DNA of 64,000 nucleotides from Verrucomicrobiota bacterium (GTDB lineage Bacteria > Verrucomicrobiota > Verrucomicrobiia > Limisphaerales > Pedosphaeraceae), in assembly GCA_021325145.1 (NCBI GenBank), contig JAJPHR010000083.1, positions 1-64,000 on the forward strand. The letters run 5' to 3'. The position numbers and the translations under genes were made by a program. The number at the start of each line of letters is the position of its first letter. Position 1 is the first letter of the stretch. Below the pieces are notes generated by a model. The model had not been told where the DNA came from. It was given only the letters and a program-made list of their open reading frames with translations, and made no database searches. Below are positions 1-8,322 of this stretch, in pieces.

Positions 1-205
1 CGACTTCGGTCGGTTTTCGGCTCGCACGGCACCATTCACATGGTGAACAGCCGTGCTCGCCTCAACCTCCCTCCCGTCGCTCACGCTCCCACCACGGGGG
101 CACACACCACGGGTTACTGTAATTGCATCGAGAGCATAGCGACGACCTGGGCTTCACGATTGTTAGGAATGATGTGAAAGGAGTTTGCGCCATGCTGCGA
201 AGCAA

Positions 206-1108
206 TCACTTAAAACCGACATAGTCCCATGCTGCCGAGAGAAAGTCGTGAGCCTGCTGACGTGTCCAGGGTTGTTCTGAGTGAAAAAGATAAATCAGTT
301 CTGAAACTTCTCCCCACTCCTTGCAGTCCTCGTCTTTCATGGTGCTGTTAAATGTATGAGCCAGCACCGCGCGGACATCGTCACTGTATTGTTCGCTCCC
401 GAAGTTGTCGTTAGGCGTATTCCAGACAAGATGCTCGATCAGGCAGGAGGCAATATTTTCGGCCGCCTTTACCCGTTTCTCCTGCATGTCGTTACGCAGC
501 CGTTTGAAAATGCGAATCATTTTGCGGAACCGCTGCCCCGTGGCCTCATGTTTTTCGAGACCATTGTCATAATGCTGCTCCGGCCAGTTAATGATCCGCT
601 TGCCGGCGTCGGTATCAAATCCAATGCCACTCAGATAATGGTGTGACCCGTTTGGATTGATCCGGCCCGTGTAGCGGCGGTGTTCTAGGGCCGCCACCAC
701 GTCAGCATCCACACGATACGTATTGGCATGCACATCAAATGCTTTATTGCCCCTCTTGACCGAACCAGCGGGGAAGTGGTTCTCCAGCGCTTCCTGCACC
801 AGATTTTTGTATTCACTGAACGAAATGCTTCCAGGAAGGTTCCCAAAATCCTCTCGGGTCTTCCCTTTAGGATAATCGGGGAAGAAGGTTGTATTTAAGC
901 GGACGCAAATGTCCACGTCACTGTCCTGTCGGACGCTGGTTCGATTCCTGTACGAACCTTGCGGGAAGACGGTGATGTCCATCGCCGACAGTTTTTCGTG
1001 AGCGTCAATCGCCTTGCGTATGGCTCGTTCAGCATTATCGCATTTGTCTTGCTCGGTCGTGCCCGGCCCCTTGGCCCAACTCCTGAATGTTTCCTCAGAG
1101 ATTGTCAT
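206..1108 (-). CDS. CD-NTase (cGAS/DncV-like nucleotidyltransferase), CBASS 1
   Basis: A 300-residue nucleotidyltransferase that should make a cyclic oligonucleotide alarm signal in the cytoplasm on phage infection. The pol-beta fold signature is visible: Gly51-Ser52 in a GSYRNRT loop, followed by the metal-binding pair Asp64/Asp66 (DSDVDICV), with a third acidic position at Asp134/Asp136 (RVDADVV). The length is normal for the family. It follows the patatin gene capV on the same strand with only 3 bases between them, the usual order of a two-gene (type I) CBASS operon. Family known: CD-NTase product activates the neighbouring effector. Which nucleotide is made cannot be read from the sequence. 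No Cap2/Cap3 gene is attached to this copy. Confidence 0.9.
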   Translation of the reverse strand: MTISEETFRSWAKGPGTTEQDKCDNAERAIRKAIDAHEKLSAMDITVFPQGSYRNRTSVRQDSDVDICVRLNTTFFPDYPKGKTREDFGNLPGSISFSEYKNLVQEALENHFPAGSVKRGNKAFDVHANTYRVDADVVAALEHRRYTGRINPNGSHHYLSGIGFDTDAGKRIINWPEQHYDNGLEKHEATGQRFRKMIRIFKRLRNDMQEKRVKAAENIASCLIEHLVWNTPNDNFGSEQYSDDVRAVLAHTFNSTMKDEDCKEWGEVSELIYLFHSEQPWTRQQAHDFLSAAWDYVGFK

Positions 1109-1111
1109 GGC

Positions 1112-2101
1112 CTAAGCGGTTAAAAATTCCCTCAGGCGCCCCTCGTATTCTTGAAAGGAAAGACGACCTTTTTGCACCAGTCGGTTCAACTTGTTCAGGT
1201 CGTGCTCAAGGAGGTCCGTCGCCATGGCTGGCTCCGTGAACGCTCCGTTAATCCGGATTGTCGGGACATCCTTAAACAGAATCCCGCGCAACACCTCCAT
1301 CGAACACGTGTTGACCCCGAGTATCCTTTGCAGGAAGTCGGAGTTGAGAGCGTGGCGGATTAAGCCCCACCCGCCCCTGATTCGGCCAGCCTTCTTCCAG
1401 ACCGCAGGTTCTGGATATGATCCGACGCCTACGCTGACCACACGCAAGTCCGGGTGCTTTTGCTTCATGGCCAATGTCGCGTCGGCGATAGCGTACAGCG
1501 TCGGATTGTTGGCGCAGAATCCACCGTCGGCTACTTCAACGGCATCCCCGTTGCTCTTTTTGATGGTATGGGTCTCGAAAAACGGGCAGGCAGAACAGGA
1601 GGCGATAATCGCGTCGGCAACCGGGCATCCGAAAAAGGGCACGAAAGAACCGGCGGAACCGTGCGCCTGCGTAACTGAGGCCTTGAAAATGAGCGGACGT
1701 TCGTCCTTCCAGTTCGTCGCAACTATCCCAACGGCGGTTTTCAAATCTTCGACCTTCGTTTTCCCGAAAACGGTGACTGCCAAATTTTGCAACGCTTCGG
1801 AGCGCTTCGCCGGATTGTGATGCTTCATTATTTCGGGAACATGTTGCCGATACAGTCCAAGCGCCGATTCGACGCTGTCCCCCCTTGCAATAAGTGCAGC
1901 GATGATCGCGCCGGTGCTGGTCCCGAATATCAAATCAAAGCATTCATGAAGCGGCCTACCGATGTTCCTTTCGATTTCGTCCAACACCCCAAGCGTATAA
2001 AAGCCCTTGGCACCGCCACCGTCGAGGGACAGGATACGATAGGGTTTTGAAGCCCCATGCTTTTCATCGTCCAAAGTTGAAGGGACCGGAGATTCGGACA
2101 T
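1112..2101 (-). CDS. capV: CapV-type patatin-like phospholipase, CBASS 1 effector
   Basis: Patatin-like phospholipase that, in CBASS, is switched on by the cyclic nucleotide and destroys the cell membrane. Visible motifs: the oxyanion loop DGGGAKG near residues 28-34, the nucleophile elbow GTSTG about 30 residues further on, and the catalytic-dyad Asp in DGGFCANNP. The open frame extends back to 2302, but that extra 67 residues is basic and unlike the family, and it runs into a GC-rich structured region. The ATG at 2101 gives a 329-residue protein that begins shortly before the patatin domain. The CD-NTase gene starts 3 bases after its stop, so the two are certainly co-transcribed. An alternative ATG at 2128 is possible. 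Confidence 0.88.
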   Translation of the reverse strand: MSESPVPSTLDDEKHGASKPYRILSLDGGGAKGFYTLGVLDEIERNIGRPLHECFDLIFGTSTGAIIAALIARGDSVESALGLYRQHVPEIMKHHNPAKRSEALQNLAVTVFGKTKVEDLKTAVGIVATNWKDERPLIFKASVTQAHGSAGSFVPFFGCPVADAIIASCSACPFFETHTIKKSNGDAVEVADGGFCANNPTLYAIADATLAMKQKHPDLRVVSVGVGSYPEPAVWKKAGRIRGGWGLIRHALNSDFLQRILGVNTCSMEVLRGILFKDVPTIRINGAFTEPAMATDLLEHDLNKLNRLVQKGRLSFQEYEGRLREFLTA

Positions 2102-2287
2102 GGTGCCACAATACCAGTTTTTCCCCATGCACACAAACTCAGCGCGGCTAACGCCGGGCGAAATCGAAAATTCTTCAACAGTCTTAGCTGGTTGTGTTAA
2201 AATATTACGTCCGTTTTCGTCGCGTCGTCTCCAGCCAAGCCTCCGCTCGCCGGCCGGCTCGTAACACAAGCGCTTGCCGGCTGATTG

Positions 2288-2324
2288 CCCGCGCAGCACC
2301 AAGACGCCAGGCTGCGCGGGTTTT
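2288..2324 (+). terminator. Perfect 10-bp hairpin plus T-run in the leader of the ATPase gene
   Basis: Arms cccgcgcagc (2288-2297) and gctgcgcggg (2311-2320) pair perfectly around a 13-base loop and are followed by TTTT (2321-2324). A second small dyad, CGGGAC/GTCCCG, follows at about 2328-2345. No gene on the + strand ends here. The hairpin lies about 40 bases before the ATG at 2363, so it may act as an attenuator or a terminator of antisense transcription rather than an ordinary gene end. Confidence 0.5.
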
Positions 2325-2362
2325 AAGCGGGACCATCATGTCCCGTCGGAGCGGGGGTTTGC

Positions 2363-3625
2363 ATGGATACTGACCCGGTGGTTGTTGGCATAAGGGAGAC
2401 GTGGGGGAAAGAAACCCCCTTCGGCTTTACGCAGAAGGACAGGCGGCACCACGTATATGTGGCCGGTCAGACGGGCGTGGGCAAATCAACCCTGCTCGGG
2501 AACATGTTCGTCCAGGACATGCACGACGGGCAGGGTGTTGGCTTCATTGATCCGCACGGCGACCTGTCGAGCGAATTGCTTGACTACATACCGCCCTGGC
2601 GTGTCCAGGATGTCGTGTATTTCAACCCCGCTGATGAGCAGTATCCCATCGGGTTCAACCTGCTCCGGTCGGATGCAAAGCCGCATCTGATCGCCTCCGG
2701 TGTCGTGGGTGCGTTCAAGAGCATCTGGCGGGATTCCTGGGGGCCGCGGCTCGAATACATCCTCGGTGCGGCGGTCGCCGCGCTTGCGGAATGCGACAAC
2801 GTGAGCCTGCTGTCGCTCCAGCGGATGCTTTCCGATGCTCCCTACCGGGCCTGGGTGGAAAGGCAGATCAAGGACCCGTTCGTTCAGGCATTGTGGCGCA
2901 AGGAAATCAACGCCTATTCCCGCACTGCCTTTCAGGAAGCGGTCTCGCCGATACAGAACAAGGTGGGGCAGGTTCTCATGTCGCCGCAGATACGGAACAT
3001 CGTAGGACAGGTGGCAAGCAGGTTTAATGCGCGTTCCATCATGGACAACAAGCGCATCTTCATCGCCAACCTCTCCAAGGGCAGGCTGGGCGAGGACAAG
3101 TCGAACCTGTTGGGCGCTTTGCTGGTCGCGCACTTCCAGCTTGCGGCCATGTCGAGGGCGGATGTGCTCGAACATGAGCGGACGGACTTCAATTTGATAG
3201 TAGACGAGTTCCAGTCCTTCGCCTCGGATTCGTTTACTTCAATCCTGTCGGAAGCAAGGAAATACCGGCTCTGCCTCACGCTCTCGCATCAATATATGGA
3301 GCAGGTGAAGCCGGAGATACGGCAGGCGGTCTTCGGAAATGTCGGGTCGATCATTACTTTTCGAGTGGGACAGACGGATGCGGAGATTCTGGAACGGCAG
3401 TTCGGCGGGGCGTTTCCCGCTTCCACCCTTACCGGCCTGCCGAATCATCAGGTCTGCGCCAAGCTCCTTTTTGGCGGCCATCTTTCGGAGCCGTTCCTGG
3501 GGCGGACGTTGCAGCCGGTGGAGACGAGACACGGCAGGCGGGAGCAGGTTATCCGGTGGTCGAGGGAGAAGTATGCGACAAAGCGCCGCGTGGTGGAGGA
3601 CAGGATCAGGCGGTGGATGGAATGA
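2363..3625 (+). CDS. VirD4/HerA-type (DUF87, TraD/TraG-like) DNA-translocase ATPase
   Basis: A 420-residue RecA-fold ATPase of the conjugative coupling protein / HerA group. Walker A is GQTGVGKST at residues 35-43. Directly after it comes GFIDPHGDLS, typical of DUF87-type proteins. Walker B is LIVDEFQSF near residues 278-286, and a sensor-like region with LSHQYMEQ follows. No N-terminal membrane segments are visible, so it is a soluble, shortened form rather than a full VirD4. Family knowledge: such proteins pump DNA through a ring, in conjugative elements or with nucleases in defence systems. No relaxase, mating-pair or nuclease gene is seen beside it. It is transcribed away from CBASS 1 and lies between the two CD-NTase loci. 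Role in transfer or in defence is undecided. Confidence 0.8.
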   Translation: MDTDPVVVGIRETWGKETPFGFTQKDRRHHVYVAGQTGVGKSTLLGNMFVQDMHDGQGVGFIDPHGDLSSELLDYIPPWRVQDVVYFNPADEQYPIGFNLLRSDAKPHLIASGVVGAFKSIWRDSWGPRLEYILGAAVAALAECDNVSLLSLQRMLSDAPYRAWVERQIKDPFVQALWRKEINAYSRTAFQEAVSPIQNKVGQVLMSPQIRNIVGQVASRFNARSIMDNKRIFIANLSKGRLGEDKSNLLGALLVAHFQLAAMSRADVLEHERTDFNLIVDEFQSFASDSFTSILSEARKYRLCLTLSHQYMEQVKPEIRQAVFGNVGSIITFRVGQTDAEILERQFGGAFPASTLTGLPNHQVCAKLLFGGHLSEPFLGRTLQPVETRHGRREQVIRWSREKYATKRRVVEDRIRRWME

Positions 3626-3923
3626 TGCGAGAAAATGTTTCAGCAAGAAGAACAAGGGCAAACCTCTGGCTCTTGCACAATCGTGCCGAGGGAAGGACAT
3701 TGAGCAGCGATATCGTAGCCATTGCTTGAACCGGCCAGCGTGTAAACTAATGTGGCCCTCGCGCTGATCCCGTCGGGACCGGTCCCATTGCCACACGCCA
3801 CATAGTTGGTGCTGGAAGTAACGCTATGCGGCCCGGTTACTTCCGCCATGTTATCGGATTCTCAGGTTGTCAACGGACTATAAATGATCGAGCAAATTGC
3901 ACCTTTATACCTCCAACTGCACT

Positions 3924-4328
3924 CTAATTGTTAGAGTGGCTCGGTTTTGGATGCTCGCCGCGCGTGTACCAATTATTTGTTATGATCCAAAGTTCGAAAT
4001 TTCGAAGCCAGAGACACGCCCACGCCATAATTGTTGAAGCGATCGCTTTTTGCGGCGTCCAAAAGCCGCAATCCGGCAAATATAAGCATAATTCCTGCGT
4101 CTCTTGGTCGTAAACGTGAGGCAGGCGGCGCTGGCCGATCAACGGCTTTAAATCTGGTTTTCTGACCCACACTGTCGGATGCCCACCTTGTTTATATAGC
4201 AGTTCGACGGTGTATGTGCGGCTGTAATCGCCAGGGTAGACTTCACCAAGCCAGCCAACGGAATGGCGTCTCAAACGAGTTGTTCCTTGTGGAAAAGAGT
4301 TTCGCAAGCCTGCCGCTTGGATTGCCAT
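3924..4328 (-). CDS. CBASS-associated E2-like (ubiquitin-conjugating-fold) protein
   Basis: A 134-residue protein resembling the stand-alone E2-like partners of short type II CBASS. Recognisable features are YTVELLYKQGGHPTVWV near the N-terminus, then RLPHVY, then LCLYLP containing the likely catalytic Cys, then a Trp-rich C-terminal half (MAWACLWL, ELWIITNNWY, GEHP). In that family the E2 is thought to process or conjugate the CD-NTase C-terminus. The frame is open back to 4418, overlapping the CD-NTase end. The ATG at 4328, 25 bases after the CD-NTase stop, gives the usual domain length. No E1 domain and no JAB protease (Cap3) are visible. Assignment rests on motif recall, not on a search. 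Confidence 0.7.
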   Translation of the reverse strand: MAIQAAGLRNSFPQGTTRLRRHSVGWLGEVYPGDYSRTYTVELLYKQGGHPTVWVRKPDLKPLIGQRRLPHVYDQETQELCLYLPDCGFWTPQKAIASTIMAWACLWLRNFELWIITNNWYTRGEHPKPSHSNN

Positions 4329-4353
4329 TGATAATGGCGGTGCCGGTGAAATT

Positions 4354-5541
4354 CTATTTTTCACTTCCGAAATTAATTGTCGGCGGAATAGCGGCCCCCG
4401 CGGTTCCGACAAGACCATAATTCACGCGGAGTTTTCGCTCGTCGTGAATAGCACGCGTGTCAGCACCAATAGCGTCAGCGGCTTTTATAACCTGCTCCTT
4501 GCCGAAATTGTCCGAGAGCCGGTTTAACAAAACATCACTGCCTTGTCCCTTTGAGTCTGCAATACGCTGCAAGCCCCTCATCAAACCCGTATGCCACGCA
4601 AGAAAGCACTGGTGGTGCTCCTCATTCCATTTTTCGGCGAAGTTTTCAGGATGGTTGACGGGATTAAAAACCGAAAATTTCCTGTTGTTTGCCGGGCCAC
4701 TGATTTCAATGAATTCCGGCAGCCCCGCAATGACTTTAACTACGAATTCAAACATGTCCGCGACTGAGTGTTGGACTGCGTTTGAATAACTATGTGTGGT
4801 TAAAGTAGTCAACAATACCGAAGCTGGTCGGTATTTTACGTCGCCTTGAAAACGCACGTCGCGGTCCCTCTTGAGAAGCTGGACAATTCGTTGGAGTGGC
4901 GTTTTGTCAAACGCACCATATTCGAGCATTGGCTCGACGTAGGCACTTGCGTTAATCATTTTTTCGTCCATTCGTGCGTTTGCAATTACCACTTTCTGAA
5001 TCTTCGGCATTGTCTCGCCTGCTTTTTTAAACCACTTGTCGCAAAACACCAAAGGACTGGAATGGCACCATTGTTTGAGTTCTTGATCTGGGACAAAAAT
5101 CGAGCCATTAAGTGCTGAGGCCGGCACAGCCGGGACAACATCCATGTGAAACTGCTTCGCGGCGGAATATGTAAGCTGAATACACCGGCTTTTCTTCTTC
5201 CGCATCACGCGATAAGTTTCATCCTTTCCCAAGGCTGTCCAAACGCGCTCATAAACGGCCTCTGGAGCATTTTCCGTAGCATCCAATTCCAACCAACACA
5301 ACATATCGAGGTCAAATTGGTCCTGGTTTATCGGCTTTATCGTCGTTCCTTGCCGCATCGAACCTTGCGGGTGAATTGCAACATTTATCCCGGGAATCCA
5401 CTTGGCTAATACCCGAGCTACGGCTTGATAGCTCGTCGTTGCTTCGTCGTATTGTTTTGGTGATAATTCCAACGCTGTTATTATCCGATCAATGACTGAC
5501 AATGGATTTATCGCAACAGAACGGTTCTCTTTCACAATCAT
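4354..5541 (-). CDS. Second CD-NTase (cGAS/DncV-like nucleotidyltransferase), CBASS 2
   Basis: A 395-residue nucleotidyltransferase unlike the first copy in length and sequence. The active-site loop is GSMRQGTTIKP (Gly60-Ser61), followed by Asp77/Asp79 in QFDLDM, and the third carboxylate is Asp134 in FHMDVVPA. The start is supported by an AGGA ribosome-binding site 9 bases upstream of the ATG. The E2-like gene follows directly. In known E2-containing CBASS the CD-NTase C-terminus takes part in conjugation. Here the chain ends FGSEK, without a terminal Gly. The expected effector gene upstream is absent. That space holds a long hairpin and a broken regulator gene. The coding sequence is more AT-rich than its neighbours, in keeping with transfer. 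Confidence 0.87.
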   Translation of the reverse strand: MIVKENRSVAINPLSVIDRIITALELSPKQYDEATTSYQAVARVLAKWIPGINVAIHPQGSMRQGTTIKPINQDQFDLDMLCWLELDATENAPEAVYERVWTALGKDETYRVMRKKKSRCIQLTYSAAKQFHMDVVPAVPASALNGSIFVPDQELKQWCHSSPLVFCDKWFKKAGETMPKIQKVVIANARMDEKMINASAYVEPMLEYGAFDKTPLQRIVQLLKRDRDVRFQGDVKYRPASVLLTTLTTHSYSNAVQHSVADMFEFVVKVIAGLPEFIEISGPANNRKFSVFNPVNHPENFAEKWNEEHHQCFLAWHTGLMRGLQRIADSKGQGSDVLLNRLSDNFGKEQVIKAADAIGADTRAIHDERKLRVNYGLVGTAGAAIPPTINFGSEK

Positions 5542-5627
5542 TGCATTTTTCCTGCAAGTGCTTATTTTAACAGCCTACTCCTGCATTTTCTGGAGATTTT
5601 CAAAAAATAGGTGGGCTGTCAACAGAA

Positions 5628-5682
5628 AACCACATAATGTTGATAAAAAACGTGTAACACCTCAACATCTTGTGGTTTTTTT
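5628..5682. terminator. Long imperfect inverted repeat with T-run, 87 bases upstream of the second CD-NTase
   Basis: Arms AACCACATAATGTTGA (5628-5643) and TCAACATCTTGTGGTT (5662-5677) pair with two mismatched positions around an 18-base loop, followed by seven T on the + strand (5676-5682). A consensus -35-like TTGACA on the minus strand overlaps 5617-5622, between the hairpin and the CD-NTase start. It could be a terminator for the island's edge, an attenuator, or a regulator binding site. Confidence 0.5.
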
Positions 5683-5699
5683 AAGCTTGACTTGTTGCG

Positions 5700-6093
5700 T
5701 TGGTCAGCGCGAAACTGCTCTCGAGCTGCTTGGCCATCCGCCGGTCAATTCCCCGAAGTTCTTTTCCACGGACTTGTTGGCCGGCTTGCGCAACGATCGC
5801 CCTCGTCCACTTGGAGCGACCAAATTCGTTTCAGGTGGCGAATAGCGATGGAATTATCGGGACCACACGCGCTTCGTGCGACTTCGGCGACTAATGCGCT
5901 GTCAAACCCTAGGGCGCTCCGACTGTCGGAGCCCCGATTCAAAGCGCCGTCTCCGCAAGTGCTCGCCGATGGTTTGGACTTGTGCCGGAATTGGAAAACT
6001 GCGACTCCAAAGGGGTGGAACTGTCTTGCACGGAAATGGTTCGATCACAAAAAGGCAACATCGCGCACGCCGGACAAGAAGATGTCCATACAA
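5700..6093 (-). pseudogene. Decayed XRE/HTH regulator remnant
   Basis: One minus-strand frame reads IPAQVQTIGEHLRRRRFE and goes on SGLRQSE, which strongly resembles the start of the HTH domain of a regulator family common in Verrucomicrobia and relatives (pattern TxGxHxRxRRLxxGLxQxxVA). The frame then hits a stop within five codons. Downstream fragments that look like the rest (for instance KPANKSVEKNFGEL) lie in a different frame, so at least two frameshifts or a deletion must have occurred. No intact start-to-stop gene covers the stretch. It fills the gap between the second CBASS and tRNA-Gly. It could be a former regulator of the island. Confidence is moderate because the match is short. 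Confidence 0.45.
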
Positions 6094-6324
6094 TCACTCA
6101 GTTCCAGCCCCACGAACAGTTAACCCAAAAGGCCAGCGGCTCCGCCGCGTGAATATTCTCATTCTTATAGATCTGAATTGCCGGCAAGCCAGTGGAATTG
6201 AAGGGGTTTCGTCTTATGGGAGTACCGTCGGCATTGCACGCATTCTCACTTTTATTCTCACTTTTTGAATTCTGAAGGTGATAATATTTGCAAAATGCCT
6301 CATTCTATTGATTGGAATTGAAGT

Positions 6325-6398
6325 TGGAGCGGGTGAAGGGAATCGAACCCTCGTCTCAGGCTTGGGAAGCCCACATTCTACCATTGAACCACACCCGC
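6325..6398 (-). tRNA. tRNA-Gly (anticodon CCC), CCA encoded
   Basis: On the minus strand the acceptor stem GCGGGTG/CACCCGC, D-arm GTTCAATGGTAGAAT, anticodon loop TTCCCAA (CCC) and T-arm GAGGGTTCGATTCCCTT are all present, ending in TCCA. It closely resembles E. coli tRNA-Gly(CCC). Its 3' end faces the CBASS island, the orientation expected if an integrative element used the tRNA 3' end as its attachment site. Confidence 0.97.
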
Positions 6399-6738
6399 GA
6401 ATGAATGTTCTCCATTTGTAACCGACGGAGCGAACGATGGCAAATTCAAAGTGTGAGCGAGGATTCCAAACCGGTGCAAAGCAGGATTCTTCGTCCTGGC
6501 TACCGCCGCTCTCGGAGAAGTTCCCGCGGAGCGCCAGGTTCATTGAGATGCCCGTTTCATCGTTCCGGGTCGTGGCACTTCGCTTGCTCACCATTTCGCG
6601 TGCGATACCGGATTCCCGTCATTCCACAACCCCATTGCTCAAGAACAGGACAGCCCTGTCTCCATTCTGAAGCGTGGGCCGGGCCACGGATAATGGTGAT
6701 TTGATCCGCTTCGGATTCGCGCTAGCTTATTCTTTATT
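6399..6738. other. Intergenic stretch without a supported gene
   Basis: The 340 bases between tRNA-Gly and the secreted PKD protein contain short overlapping open frames on both strands, but none has recognisable motifs or a convincing ribosome-binding site. It presumably carries the tRNA promoter and the promoter of the gene at 6739. Nothing else was seen. Confidence 0.5.
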
Positions 6739-8268
6739 ATGCGGTGTTTGGCAGTGGCAGCAGTTGTTTTGCTGTGTTCCCTTGGTTCCGCCTTGGCGGA
6801 ACGCATCAACCAGGAGGGCCGCATCCTCGGCCCAGTTCCAACCGTGACCAGCCCCATCCTGTTCGACACGAACAACGCCGATGCGGTGGTCTCCAACATG
6901 CAGATTTTCCCCGTGACCAATCCGTGGAACGAGGATATCTCGCGCCGGCCGGTGTTGACCAATTCGGACGCGATGATTGCGCAAATCATGTCGGACCTTT
7001 CGCCCAGCCGGCGCACTTTGATTGCCTTTCAGGAAATGAATTTCGTGCTCGTGCCGGACAACCAGCCGCGCCTGTCGATCAATTTTTTCAACTACCCGGA
7101 CCAATCCGAGCTCGACGGCGGCACTTTTCCCAACGGGCTTTATCCTATCCCATCGAATTTGCCCATTGAAGGATGGCCGTCCCAAACGGCCCCGCAAACC
7201 CTGGCGCAATGGCAGACGAACAACGACGGCAGCGACCGTCACAGCATCATGGTGGCCCCGGGCGCCGGATACTTCTGGGAAACCTGGCTGACAGACCGGA
7301 ACGGTACGAACTGGGAAGCCTCGAACGGCGCGAAGTTCAACTTGAACACCAACGCGCTGCGGCCTGACGGCTGGACTTCGGGCGACGCCGCCGGTTTTCC
7401 AATGTTCCCCGCGCTGGTGCGTTATGACGAAGCCGAGCGCGGCATGGTCGAACACGCCTGCCGGCTGGTGGTGCAGCGCTCGCGTTACAATCATTACATT
7501 TACCCGGCCACGCATTATGCCGCGCCCTCCACCAATACAAGCGTCAATCTGCCGGCCATGGGTCAAAGGCTGCGGCTTAAATCGAGTTTCACCATCCCGC
7601 CCACATGGACCAAGGAAGAGCGGGCCGTGTTGCTCGGGCTCCAGAAATACGGCGCAATGGTGGCCGACAACGGCCATTTTTTCTCCATCTCCGTGACACC
7701 GGATGATCGCTGGCCCGCCAATTGTTTCAATCATTTCACGAGCATCAGCATCACCAATTTCGAGGTGATCCAGACGACCGGCCCGAGCGAAGGTCCGCGG
7801 TCGCCGGGCGCGCCCACTGCCAGCGCGGGCCCGGATCAGTCCGTCGGGCTCGGCAGCGCCGCACAGTTGCAGGGAGCGGTGAGTTTCACCGGCGCGCTGC
7901 CGGCCATACAATGGAAACTTTATTCCGGCCCCGGCACCGTCACATTCGGCGATGCCACGCAAACGAATACCACCGCAAATTTCAGCGCCCCGGGTGTTTA
8001 CACGCTTAGGCTCAGCGCCGATGATGGTGTTCATGCGGTGGCTTACGACGCCGTGGTCATCACCGTTTCGCAAACCTTTTCGCTCACGCTCACAAAGACC
8101 AGCACCAACCTCAACCTGAGTTGGATCGGGGGGACACCCTCATTCACGGTGCAGCAATCACCGACCTTGCTTCCTCCAGCCTGGACCACCATGGGAACGA
8201 CGAGCAATCGAAACTTTTCCGTGCCGCTCACCAACGCCAAAGGTTTCTTTCGCGTGCTTGGTCAATAA
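6739..8268 (+). CDS. Secreted protein with PKD domain and C-terminal exoprotein module
   Basis: A 509-residue exported protein of unknown activity. The N-terminus MRCLAVAAVVLLCSLGSALA is a clear signal peptide. Residues about 25-340 form a compact domain without a family I can name (DPWNEDIS-like, WTKEERAVL and SITNFEV segments). A PKD/Ig-like domain follows at about 350-445 (ASAGPDQSVGLGSAAQLQG, then YTLRLSADDG). The last ~55 residues (LNLSWIGG, QQSPTL, WTTMG, GFFRVLGQ) form a small module also found at the ends of the S53 peptidase and the CBM exoprotein in this window. It stands alone, with tRNA-Gly upstream and the MocA-like gene downstream. Confidence 0.8.
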   Translation: MRCLAVAAVVLLCSLGSALAERINQEGRILGPVPTVTSPILFDTNNADAVVSNMQIFPVTNPWNEDISRRPVLTNSDAMIAQIMSDLSPSRRTLIAFQEMNFVLVPDNQPRLSINFFNYPDQSELDGGTFPNGLYPIPSNLPIEGWPSQTAPQTLAQWQTNNDGSDRHSIMVAPGAGYFWETWLTDRNGTNWEASNGAKFNLNTNALRPDGWTSGDAAGFPMFPALVRYDEAERGMVEHACRLVVQRSRYNHYIYPATHYAAPSTNTSVNLPAMGQRLRLKSSFTIPPTWTKEERAVLLGLQKYGAMVADNGHFFSISVTPDDRWPANCFNHFTSISITNFEVIQTTGPSEGPRSPGAPTASAGPDQSVGLGSAAQLQGAVSFTGALPAIQWKLYSGPGTVTFGDATQTNTTANFSAPGVYTLRLSADDGVHAVAYDAVVITVSQTFSLTLTKTSTNLNLSWIGGTPSFTVQQSPTLLPPAWTTMGTTSNRNFSVPLTNAKGFFRVLGQ

Positions 8269-8322
8269 GATTGACCGCTTTTGGCTTCATGATCAGTCCG
8301 ATTTCGTGTCACCATACAGTCA

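Noticed and set aside
24..56. Interrupted hairpin GCACGGC...GCCGTGC at the window start
   Set aside because: Short, interrupted stem without a T-run. Could be a terminator after the CD-NTase gene, but it is not convincing on sequence alone.
3640..3849. Minus-strand 69-residue frame containing NYVACGNGTGPDGISARATL
   Set aside because: Readable composition, but no ribosome-binding site, no family match I can name, and it is isolated between the ATPase and the E2-like gene. It may be a fragment of an old gene; too weak to annotate.
6727..8073. Long minus-strand frame opposite the PKD protein
   Set aside because: Arg/Gly/His-rich shadow of the real + strand gene, with no motif and poor composition.
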